Made by a program: the position numbers and the translations under genes. The notes under the pieces are model-generated. The model was not told the origin of the DNA, searched no databases, and was given only the letters and a program-made list of their open reading frames with translations. Positions 41,401 through 51,462 of a stretch of DNA of 64,000 nucleotides are shown here, one piece after another (positions within the stretch are counted from its first letter, which is position 1; each line of letters starts with the position of its first letter). The DNA is from Haematococcus lacustris (taxonomy: Eukaryota > Chlorophyta > Chlorophyceae > Chlamydomonadales > Haematococcaceae), in NCBI GenBank assembly GCA_030144725.1, contig JASKMD010000003.1:19547710-19611709 (forward strand), read 5' to 3'.

Positions 41401-42839
41401 GTCCATCCCCAACGAGCGCGGCCTGCGAGGGAGTTTCTAGTCAGAAATATTTTGCATACACCTCAGATATATAGTTTTGTTAAGTTCTTGCGTTGTTGTT
41501 GTTAAGTTCTTGCGTTGGAACCACAAAGACAAATGGGAGCATCCACTCACTCATAGAACTTAATCCCTGTATTTGTCCCTGCACTTTGCCGACCTTGCCC
41601 GTTCAGGCTGAAATTTTGATAGATGGTAGTTTACAAATGATACAACATATTTCTCCAAGGATAATGTTTAAAAAAAATCAAAGGCGGCTGCGCTATAGCC
41701 CTGTGACGTAAGTGCAGGGATGAGTGCAGGGACTGCGGGCCACAGCGCAACAGCTTTTGATTTTTTGACGCCAGGGAACAAAAGGTTGGCCTGTTTGTAG
41801 GTCTGAGTGGCACCTGGTGCTTGATGAGAGTGTCACGGTGGACAGTGAGGCTGTGATTGCAGCTGAAGCAAGGCAGCTGAAGCAAGGAAGCAAGGCAGAT
41901 GACTTGCAACAGTGTTGCACTTGCTCTCCTAGAACAGTGCTCCTGACAATGCAACGAGTAAATATGTTTCAGTTACTCCTTCCGTTGCTTGCAGCTCCTT
42001 CCAACACCATCACCAATGTGGTGGGAGTGGCACCGGGGACCTACACCTTTCAGCTCAGGGTGTTGGACAACTCAGGCGGCATGGCCATCACCAACGTCAC
42101 TGTCGTCATCGAGGCTTCTAATCCGCCATCATCCACACCTTTACATGCCCCTCCTCCCCCTCCTTCCCCTCCCTCCTCACCATACCCCCCTTCCCCTCCC
42201 CCTCCTTCCCCTCCCTCCTCCCCTCAACAAATGAATAGCTACCAAGCAAGCATCGAGCTGTTCTTCACCACTAGCTCTTCAATTTATGCTCGCTTCACAT
42301 CAGACACCTCAACCTTGAGCGCCTTCGTTGGCGACACTGGTTCCGCTATGGAAGCTAGTCTGAAAGCTAGAACCGGAACTGCCGGCATCTCGGTCAATAC
42401 CACAACCCCGGTGTTGGTGGTCCGCCGCACCTTCAGAAGCCTTGTGCAGGCAACCTCCTTTGCCGTACAATATCTCATCACCTTTCCTACCTCAACTGCT
42501 GCGAGCAACGCGACTCAACATGTTCAAGCTCTAGTGCAACATGTCAACACGCAAGGCTTGTCAGGTTTGGGCGTCACTACCGCAGGTGGGGTGGCAGCAG
42601 CAGACATCTCCGTCGCAGCCTTGGTGACAACACCCGTGGCCGTCACCACTCATGGCACGACCCGCTACCCAGTTTCATCTATATCCCCCACAAAAGGAAC
42701 GATTGTGGGTGCGGCCGTTGGAGGGGCACTAGGTCTTGGCGTGCTGGGGTTGCTTCTAGCTTTGGCCGTTCGACGGAGCCGTCAGCGCAATGTGGTTGCG
42801 CAGCTCTTCAATCTTCACACACCCACTCGTGCTGTATAA
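38463..42839 (+). CDS. EGF/PKD-like hydroxyproline-rich type I membrane protein, paralogue A (frameshifted, 5' partial)
   Basis: Predicted exons: 38463-38730, 38990-39664, 40214-40332, 40955-41098, 41775-41829, 41995-42839. The domains in order are: a Cys-rich start and EGF-like repeat (CGTNSVCVAMGVTASCVC), EGF-like repeat 2 (CNGQGVCMQRGVAAVCACRV), an SPPP spacer, EGF-like repeat 3 (CNGRGTCGAQAPVCGC), a Cys-rich module (GWDCFCKCPTSRRGCNLSG), a PKD-like domain (APGTYTFQLRVLDNSGG), a ~40-residue Pro-rich stalk, a conserved ectodomain (SSSIYARFTSDTS), a TM helix (GAAVGGALGLGVLGLLLAL) and a short basic tail RRSRQRN. Exon 1 is 1 bp longer than in paralogue B (ACCCGGG versus ACCGGG near 38624), which shifts the first EGF into a stop. 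So this is a pseudogene, a sequencing error or a downstream-start form. A TGTAA lies at 42943-42947. Confidence 0.7.
40677..40893 (+). repeat. Compound hexanucleotide array (CCCCCT)n then (CCCCTA)n
   Basis: About 17 CCCCCT units switch at 40776 to about 19 CCCCTA units, inside an intron of paralogue A. Paralogue B has only a degenerate CCCTCCCAG-type tract at the matching place (60205-60345). Confidence 0.95.
41230..41700. other. AT-richer island within an intron of paralogue A
   Basis: Lower GC than the surrounding gene, with TTTATGTTTATACGGAGC and several T runs. It lies between exons ending at 41098 and starting at 41775. No ORF is recognised. It has no counterpart in the same intron of paralogue B, so it is probably an insertion. 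Confidence 0.5.
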
Positions 42840-42879
42840 GGGCTGGGTGGCTTAATAAGTTAATAATCTGTGAGTTTAG

Positions 42880-43335
42880 GTCTGAAACTTGGCATGTAGG
42901 CTGCTGTGACCTAGAGGAGAACAATACTCTCTTTGGCCAAAGTGTAATCATTAGTCATTGCTGTTAGACGAGGTGCAAAGCTGAAATGATGCGCACTCCG
43001 GGATATCAAGGCCGAGATGACACTTTCTGCAGAGGCGTACCGCGGATAGCCCTTCGAAAGGCAGACCCATAGCCGTCAATAACTCCGGCTAACTCAAAGT
43101 GGTTTAGCTATACACTCAGGCATATTTTTGAGATTCACGGCAAACTTGGCACATAGCCCTATGACGACGTTGTAAGATTTGGGGGTTGAAACTCAGGTTG
43201 CCCCAACAAACAGAAAATGACGAGAAACCGACCCCTGGTAATCAAATCAACGCCGCGTCTCAGCCGTGTGGTTTCTATTCTTGTTTCGCACATCACGGGA
43301 TAGAAGACTTTGTCGGCTATGCGGTGCAACAATCA
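42880..43335. repeat. Composite of dispersed repeats, copy 2
   Basis: 42890-42950 matches 9460-9530 directly (AACTTGGCATGTAGGCTGCT). 42990-43110 matches 9690-9820 in reverse (CGTACCGCGGATAGCCC). 43185-43335 matches 12735-12895 in reverse. It sits immediately 3' of paralogue A and may supply its poly(A) signal. 43336-43559 is a C-rich, non-coding tract. Confidence 0.7.
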
Positions 43336-43559
43336 TTAAAAACTGTTTGTCCCCCTGCCCCTTTCCCCCTTCCCCCTTCCCCCTTCCCTACCCTGTCCCA
43401 CCACCCCCAATTCTGCCACCCCACGTACCTCCCCCTTTTCCGACCCCCCGCCCCACGACATACGCTGCAGCCCTCTCTCTTCCCTACCCTTGGCGTAGCA
43501 GCCCTCTCCCTACCCTTGGCGTAGCAGCCCTCTTCCTACCCTACCCTGGCACTGGTCAG

Positions 43560-44446
43560 AGGCTGCAGGTGCTGTTAGCCAAGTCACGCAATGGCACGCT
43601 AGACCTGAACCTGAAAACCCTCACCACCTCTACCTACACCGCTGTCAACTCTCAATTGACGGAAGATGAGAAAGCCGAGGTGAGACGTGACATGATTTCA
43701 GTAGTTAGCACACAGTAGTTAAGACCGTCCTAAGTGAGTACTTCAAGCGGTTGCTACCAGTCTTGTAGGAGCTGATCAACAGGCCAATTAATGCCTTGGC
43801 ATCCATCATCAACGACCCAGTCGACCAGCGGGAGATGGTTGGGGAGGGCAAAGAGCAACAAATGCTCATGACGCCAACGCATCAGGCAGCCCCTCCCCAG
43901 GCTCCCCACACGGACTTCAAACTAGTGGCGGTGGGCCAGGACGACGGCTTTGTCTTCCTGTTGGCATGCCAGGACTTCGACTTGGTGGCCTACATGTACA
44001 GCCATTTGCTCATGGAGCAGTCAGCGGCATACTACAACAACGGCGAGCCGGACTTGCACAGCTATGCAGCCGTGGCCGCCCACACACCACGGCGGGAGGG
44101 AACCATGCTGAAGGTGAAGGCAGGCCAGTTGGTGCTGTTCCGAGGCAACACCGTGCATGCAGGAACAGCGGGCAGGCCAGACTCATGCGGCGCCAGGCTG
44201 TATGGCTCTGGCAAGACAGGCCAGCCAACTGACAACACTACCGTCAATGTGTCCCAGCTTGGCCCCGTGTTCCAAGGTGTCTTCCAACCAACTCAAGGGG
44301 GACCCATCACAGCCATGACAACGGAATGGACAACGGAATGGACAGATGGTGCCAAAATCAGGTTGGGGACTGCTTTGTGCTACCCTCAGCTGTTCATGCC
44401 TGTCATGCGTTGCGGAAGTGTGCGAGTGAACATCAAACTGACCTAG
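43560..44446 (+). CDS. 2OG-Fe(II) dioxygenase-like C-terminal fragment
   Basis: Two phase-matched exons, 43560-43679 (LAKSRNGTLDLNLKTLTTST) and 43769-44446 (226 codons with stop). The second contains KVKAGQLVLFRGNTVHAGTA, which looks like the distal-His strand of phytanoyl-CoA/2OG dioxygenases, followed by RLYGSG. The proximal HxD motif is not evident, so the fold is tentative. The last ~40 codons contain a direct TEWTTEWT duplication and may be out of register. The upstream part is missing or replaced by C-rich sequence, so this is a fragment or a truncated gene. 44447-45588 downstream has small unrecognised ORFs only. Confidence 0.4.
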
Positions 44447-45291
44447 ACAAGGTGACATACAATACTATCTTACTCACCTCTTGCTCACTGTTTTCAAGAG
44501 CTTATTGCCTGGCTGCACTGCTGCTTGGGAGAGCCTTGGGCTGATGTGGGTTTGATGTTGATCATCAAAGCAACCAAGCACCTGTGCAGGTCAGCAGATT
44601 TGGCTGCATGTGTTAGCATCGTATGCAATACGCATTAGAACACAGCGCCCCGTGCTTGCCTGAGATGCATTCGCGAGTTGCCCAGTCCAACGGCAGCAAA
44701 GGCTGCTCGGTACGGAAATGCCTCCGGCCACCACACGCATTAAAACAGATGGTAAGTGACATTGCGAAGCTAATCAAGTTGTCGAGACAATGCAGTACAA
44801 TCGACAAAAGGAGGCCTAACCTGCTACACGTCACCGTTGAAGTTCAAGCCCAGCAGCAGCATGCATCCTGGCTGACAATCTCGTCCAACAAAGTCAACGC
44901 ACGGTGCTGCTGACACCTCTATGCATGCTTGGAGATGCTCTGCATGCTTGGAAGCAGGGTTAGGCAGGTCCCGGGCCAGGTGCCAGGAAGCTCCCGGGCC
45001 ATGAGGGGACCCAATTCAACCCAGGGAATCTTGGGCGCAGACCTGCGACCCACGTACGGTCGCACCCTATTGAGCCCCAGGCTGCAGCGAGCGACCGTGT
45101 TCACAGTCCGCGGGAATGGCGGGCGGAGTGATCTGGGAGGCTTCAAGGCAAAATGCGAGTTGTACCGCGATAGCCTCAGCTCCTATCCACTAGCGCGTGG
45201 TGCGATGCGCAGGCCTGGCACGGATTGGCGTGGCAGATGGCCGGGGTGACCGTGTGCGTCCGGTCTGTGGTTGGCTTGAAACACGCACACG

Positions 45292-45340
45292 CTTGAAACA
45301 GCATGTAGGCTGCTGTGGAGGAGAAAACTCCAGCAGCAAC
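45292..45340 (+). repeat. Degenerate copy of the 9421/42880 repeat family
   Basis: CAGCATGTAGGCTGCTGTG followed by GAGGAGAAAACTCC matches the core of the family at 9475-9510. The rest of the unit is not recognisable. Confidence 0.4.
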
Positions 45341-45390
45341 GTTGTCCTATCCTTTGATTTAGCGTGAGTATGAGTGGCTGTCAATGATGG

Positions 45391-45395
45391 TTACA
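45391..45395 (-). promoter_or_regulatory. Putative poly(A) signal TGTAA (minus strand)
   Basis: TGTAA on the minus strand, about 195 bases past the stop of the SirB1-like gene. It is the only such match in that 3' region that I noticed. Confidence 0.35.
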
Positions 45396-45588
45396 ACACC
45401 ACAATCTCGAAGGTAGCATACCGGTATTACGGAAGGACCCCATCTACTCAACCCTGCACAGGGTTTTCTCGTCCATCTGTGAGTCCATATGTCAGCTTAG
45501 TCTCAGTCTACCTCACAATAGTGCGCTGTTTTGCACATTACGCTTGCCGCTGATGCATGCATGCATGTTGCTGATATCCTCGACCGGC

Positions 45589-48500
45589 TCATCGACTTCC
45601 CTCAGCATCCTGGCTGTTGATCTCGTCTTCCTTTGTTGACACCCGTTGTTCCTGCTCGTCTTCCTCCTCTGCTGCTTGCACAACCTGGTGGCGCTGCTGC
45701 TGCAAGGAGGGGCACCCTTCCAGCAGCTGCCACACCAACAAGGCATCAGGGGCCAAGGGGGCGACCTGCACAACACCAGGCTACCACAAACTTGATGCCA
45801 GCAGCTACATGAGCGTTATGTGGGTATGTGATGTACCCGATGGGCAACCCTACCATCTTGCGGGCACCTATTCCAACGTAACACCAAGCAAGGCAAGCAA
45901 GACACAAGGCTAAGCACCTCAAGACAGTCTGCCACCTGACTTCAGCGAGGTGTTCTTGGGGCAAAGCAGGGTGTGTGTTTGGCTGGCATTGGGACCTCAC
46001 AACGCATAGCTGCCTTCACCCAGCTGATAGCCTGAGCTGTCAACTGCTTGGGATATGGGTGGCCGCCCTTGCGAGGGGTGGAACATCCCAAGCTGCCTGG
46101 CATGATGCCCTGGGCCGAGCTGCCAGGAACCTAGGAGCAGAGCTAGGAGGGTACAGGCTATGAGCTGGTAGAGGCTCTGAGCTGAGAGGTCCAGCCTGTC
46201 TTGAGGTAGCAGTGGGTGGGCAGGCAGGCAGGGTGCAGTCACCTTGAGGTATGCGGCCAAGGCACTGGCGGCCTCTGTGAAGCGTGTGAGCGCATACAGA
46301 CAGATGCCTTCATCGCGCAGGTCCCCAGCTTGGCCAGCCAGGGTGGCCCGCATCAGCCTGCACCCCAGTCATACGCTTTCAGCTACAAGCAGTACCCGCT
46401 GAACAAGCAGCGCACTGAGGAGAGCAAGCAGCGCCCGTTTGAACAGCGCTCCTGGCCTAACCAGCTAAATCCGCCAGCCTAGGATAAGGAGTACCCAGGC
46501 CTGGCCTTCAGATGGCTGCGCGGCTGAGCCCCCAAAGACCAGGGCCCACAGCCTGCTATGGCACAAAACAGTGTGCCAGTTTAGGCTGTGTCAGCTGACA
46601 CAAGGGCAGGTGCATCGTGCCAAACTGGCTAGCCAGCCCCAAGGGGGTCAGGCAGCAGTGCAGGGGCTGGGCACCCGCAGCGTCATGGTCGCAGTGAATT
46701 CTAAGGCTGGCAAGGATGAATTCAAGAGCACGGCTACAGAACAGACAACCCTTCTCGTTCAATCATGCGCGTGCCAGGACTGCAATTGCTTTCAACAAGC
46801 AGTGCGTTTGTGGAAGCTCAGATCGTGAAACGTCTGCTTCCAGGCTGCCTCTAACACCCTGCATGGCTTCCTGCCGTGCCAGTGTTGTGCATGCCCATCA
46901 TGCCAGCTCTGCCTACATATGAAGGCACTGGACTCATGTCCTGCCTATCCAATCAGCTACCATTTAGAAAAGCAAATAAGCTACTGACTGGAGGTACCTT
47001 GCAGCAATCACAGCCTCTCTTACCGGACCACACACAGCGCCTGGCTCATCTGGTGGCTGTCCAGGTAGCTCTGCAGCAGCAGCAGCAGCAGCAGCAGCCA
47101 GCGGACCCAGGTACATAGCAGCGGGCCTCAGGCACATACTCCAGCTGCCTGCCAAGTCACTGGTATGACTCTGCCACTTGTGCCCAGAGCCAGAGCATGG
47201 ATAAGCATGATCTGATGTTCTGGGTCCTGCACAGCCCAGTGCAGCACTACCCAAGGTCAATAGGAAGGCACTCCTAGGCAGCGCTGCCCAGCAGTGATAA
47301 GGACGACAGGCAGGACAGTCCGCAAGCCTACTGCCACAAGAGCAGGCTGACACTAAGAAAAGATGGGTGAGTTGCTGCCCTCCTGCCCTTGGCTTGCACC
47401 CTGAGCCTCACCTGCTTTAGCTCATCCAGCCACAGCCACAGGAAGCGTCGTGGCTCCACCCAGCCAGCTAGCTGCAGACAAACGCAGGGGCAGCCAGGTG
47501 AGGGGTGGCTGCTGGCCTGCAAGTGCCTATGCAAGCAACATTCAAACCAGCCAATGGCTTCCTCAGCGACGAAGATAGAACAGCGCATAGCACCAATGCC
47601 CCTTCTTGTCATGACTTGTCATGACCTAATTGGCTTCAACCTCATTCTGGCCAAATCAATTGACCAGGACCTGCTCTAAGGGCAGCTCACAGCAATTGAC
47701 CAAAATCCACGCTAACAGCAGGTTGTAGAAAGCAGCAGCACCAAAATGAAAGCAATGCAGGATGAAGGACTGACGAGCATGATGAGGATCACCATGCTGT
47801 TGATGCATCATAGGTTGTACCGAGCATAGGCTATATGCAGGGCTGCCAGCGCTGTGGATCACGTTGTGTGCCACCAGCAGGGTGGCGTGGGGCAAGGTGT
47901 GGCAGGAGGCAGTGAGGCCACAGTAGGGAGGCAGGGGTGGGCGTGCCTGGATGAAGCCTGGTTGCGGGCGCCAGGGCTTGCCCGTTGCGCCCTCTACTCT
48001 GTCCGCCACCTCAGCGGGGACCAGCAGCTCACCACGGAAGGCGTCCACCAGCACCTAGGCCAGGCAGGGTGGCAGCCAGGCCTGTCAGCTGGCTTGCTGG
48101 CACGCTGGGCATCCATGCACTGCAGCCCTTGGTGGGTCTGGCATGGCCGAGGTGATGCAGGTGGATGAGTTAGGTGGCACAGATGGCACAGGTGGCATAG
48201 GTGGGACTGACATGTCTCAGTATGTGTCATGACATTAGACCTACCCTCATGAGTCGAGCGACACACTTCACCAAAGGGCCCGCCTAGCCTTAACAGGTAA
48301 TGAGCAAACGAGGCAGGGCTGGTGCTCCACAGCTGCCGTGGCGATGCTGCAGCTATGTTTCTGTGTGGCAGAGCTGAAAGAGAGGACCTGCCCTGCTGTA
48401 CCTCCCATGCTGCCCTTGCTGCCCACCTCCACACCCTCCAGGTCCAGTGCCAGCAGCAGGCAGCCAGGCAGCTGCACCGGCTTCAGGGACAGGTCCAAGC

Positions 48501-50102
48501 GGCGAGCCACCTCCATGACCAGCAGGGACAGAGTGAGGCGCGTGCCTGAGTGTGACCACAAGGGGGCACCAGCTTGGTCGGCAGCGTCATGGCGCCTTTG
48601 CATTCTGCTATCCTGCCCGCCCTGCCACCCTGCCACCCTGCCACCCTGCTACTCTGGTCCACATTCCACCCACGCTACCCTGGACAAGTCTGGGCTAACA
48701 GGGGGCTGGAGGTGGTGAGAAGCAGCTGGGGCAGGGGCAGGCTCCAAGGCTGAGGTTGGCTGGGGCAGAGGTGTGCCGGGGCTGCTCACCTCCCCTGTGG
48801 GTCAGCACCTGGTCTATCAGGGAGCTCTCGTCCGATGGCACCATTGCAGGCAGCTGGCCGCGAAAGCCCTGCAGCAGTCAGCACCCCACCAAGGCTACGG
48901 GTGACAACCAAGCACAAGCACACACACCTCTACCACAGCCTGGCAGGTACCTGGACATTAAGCAGTCAGGTAGCGCAGGGGACAAGCAGTCACAGGGGAC
49001 AAGGCCGCTTGTGAGCTGCCATGCTGCACTCCATGGTGAGAACGCCTTGCCCAGCTGTGTGGGCCTTGTGGGGCCTTGTGGAGCCCTAGCCTTGTGTGCA
49101 AACCCGAGCAGTCCCCGAACAAACCCGAGCAAACCCGAGCAGGGGAGTCGCTCCAATGCCCCTTGACTCATCAATGCTGCATTACTCACTCAGCAAGTAC
49201 AAGACAACCTTACAAAGAGCATGAAGCCAGGCAGTGCAGGCTAACAGTCAGTGCCTGACCGCTTGTGCGCCACCCCACCCGCTGGCAGCACGATGATGGT
49301 GCGCTGACAGCTGTTGGCCCTTGCTCTGGAGATGCCCGCCTCGGCATAAGGGAAAGGTCATGCCCCTCACCCAATGCACAGCAGGAGTCATGTATGGCTA
49401 TGAATGCATGATCCGTCACGCTCATGCTCCTCCCCTCGCCTCTATTCGCGCCTCTCCTTCCCTCATCTCCTCCCCTCCCCCTCCTGGTGTCACTGCATCT
49501 CATGATGTGGGCACTGGGAGCGACTGTGGCGCCCGCAACCATCACTGCATCTCAATGGGAGGCCGACAGCCTGCTGCAGCCCTGCACCGCTCCCGCCACC
49601 TAGCCTCGCCAGCACCAGGTTGCAGATCACAGACCAGGTACGAGTCAGGATGCGTGTCAGGCTGCTCAGCACCCCACCTGTTGGCTGTACAGGCCAGGCC
49701 AGGGTACAGTCCAAGCCCAGGCCAGGGTACTGCTCAGCGCCCACCTGCTGGCTGTACAGCCTTGACCCCCAGGCCAGGGTGCGCCCTGCCTAGGGCCGGA
49801 GCCACTGCCCAGCCTGGCTACCAGGTGGGTGGGTGAGCGGTGGGTGAGCCGGCTGCTCAGCGCCCCACCTGCTGGTTGTACAATACGTCCAGCAGCGTGC
49901 GCAGCACCTTCAGGGGGTAGCGGGGCGCAGGGGCGGCAGGCAGCTGGCGGGCCACCTTCCTAGCCAGCCGCTCCATGGCCGCCTCCACCCAGCTGTGCTG
50001 GCGGGCTGGGTGCCGCAGCGCATGGGCCACCAGGGTGGTGCACCGCAGCAGGGGCACACTGCCTGCTGGCGCCTGCAGCTCGGCCAGGTAGGCGGTGTAA
50101 GC
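45589..50102 (-). CDS. SirB1/Transglut_core2 family protein with C-terminal TPR-like region (5' partial)
   Basis: Minus-strand exons in order: 50102-49869, 48868-48790, 48545-48427, 48054-47947, 47471-47412, 47070-47024, 46357-46243, 45765-45589. They total 939 nt (312 aa plus stop) with every phase consistent. The exons join into the diagnostic core: RTLLDVLYNQQGFRGQ, SLIDQVLTHRGG, LTLSLLVMEVARRLDLSLKP, VLVDAFRGELLVP. Then comes the helical part YLDSHQMSQALCVV, GDLRDEGICLYALTRF, YLK. This follows bacterial SirB1/YchA from end to end. The transglutaminase-like Cys-His pair is not obvious, so it is probably a non-catalytic scaffold fold. The function is unknown. The intron after 47947 uses a GC donor (CAG|GCACGC). 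Upstream exons beyond 50102 were not found. The gene is divergent to KU70, so the two may share a promoter region at 50.4-51.4 kb. Confidence 0.75.
46486..46566 (+). pseudogene. Fanzor/TnpB-like C-terminal tail relic (copy 4)
   Basis: KEYPGLAFRWLRG, a stop, then APKDQGPQPAMAQ. This is the same tail as 9846-9956 with one in-frame stop. It lies antisense within an intron of the SirB1-like gene. Confidence 0.5.
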
Positions 50103-50499
50103 CTGCAGCAGCAGCAGGGTGCAGAGGGCACAGGTGTTGAGGGGCACAGGTCAGCTAGCAGCGACAGGTGGAGGTGGGTGGAGGTGGTGGGGTGAGCAGC
50201 TGCTCGGAACTGGTTGGCTGGTGCTGGCCTGATTGCCAGTTGCCCAGCTGGGTGGCCCTAGCCTACTCACGTCTCCCTCTGCACTCTCCCAGCCACTCCT
50301 GCCATCGGTGGCCTGCCGCTGCCGCCCCAAGAGGGGGCTGGGAGGACGGGCACTACCGCAGGAGTGTGTGGGGATGATTGTGGAGCACTCCTCATCAATC
50401 ACGACAGGCCTTCAGGTCTAGCCTGGCCCACAGGGATCTTGTGCTACGCAGCACCATGATGATGGTGCAGGACAGCCATACTGTGCCATAGGGTGGCAA

Positions 50500-50655
50500 T
50501 GGTGATGGTGGCTAAGGGTGGCAATGGTGATGACAGTGATGATGGTGATGACAGTGATGATGGTGATGATAGCGACGACGGTGATGATGGCGATGACAGC
50601 AGTGATGGCGATGACAGTGATGATGATGGTGGTGATGGTGATGACGGTGACCCGC
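50500..50655 (+). repeat. GATGATGGT-type trinucleotide tract
   Basis: A degenerate (GATGACAGT/GATGATGGT)n array upstream of the SirB1-like gene. It gives Asp-Ser-Gly or Met-Val frames without coding meaning. Confidence 0.85.
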
Positions 50656-50796
50656 AGGCCTCCACTGCGCATTAGGCGGGGCACTGGGGGTACAGGCTAG
50701 CGGGGACAGTACAGGGCCCCATGGCCAAGGAATAGCTCAAGCCATACGCAATGTGGTCTGTTGGGCATGTGCTGTGCAGCGCACTGCCCCTGTCGG

Positions 50797-50868
50797 CCAG
50801 GCCGGGCCAGGCCAGGCCAGGCCAGGCCAGGCCAGGCCAGGCCAGGCCGGGCCAGGCCAGGCCAGGCT
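50797..50868 (+). repeat. (CCAGG)n pentanucleotide array
   Basis: About 14 CCAGG/CCGGG units in the region between the divergent SirB1-like and KU70 genes. The rest of 50870-51462 has no firm gene. Confidence 0.9.
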
Positions 50869-51462
50869 AGCACATCCGTCACTGTCTCCTGCAGCCTCCA
50901 GGCCACACCTGCCAGCGCTGCAGCTCGCGCTGTGTGTTGCCGTCCTGGTCACTGGTGCTGCAGTAGTGGGAGCTGTGGACACGGTCCAGCTCAGGGTCCC
51001 AGGGGCCAGGGGCCGCAGTCCCTGACTCGGCGCCTCTCAAGGCTGAGGTGTGCTGCAGGCCTGGGCGACTGGACCTGGTATGCCACTGGCCCTGCGTACA
51101 GCGTGGTTCTGGCTCCAGACTTGAAAGCGCTTGCAGGCAGCAATTGTGGATGCAACACTGTGGGGCAGCAACTGTGCATGTAATGTGTGGTACAACAGGC
51201 CCCTTCCAAGTCAGTTCGAATGCGAGAGTTTCACACAGCGCACAAGACAGCCTCGACTTACCAAAGTGTACGATCGCCAAGCTGGAGCTGCGGAGGCGCA
51301 CACGTGATGCGCTTCTCTTCCGCCAGCACTGAATCTGCCGCTCTGCATGTCGTTGTTCCAGACTGCGTCGTCAAGACTGCGTTGTCAAATCAATATCTGC
51401 GTCCTCTTGCTCACTCTAATAAATTCGTGTTCGAGTTTCGGGATGCTGCAACTCCTATAGCA

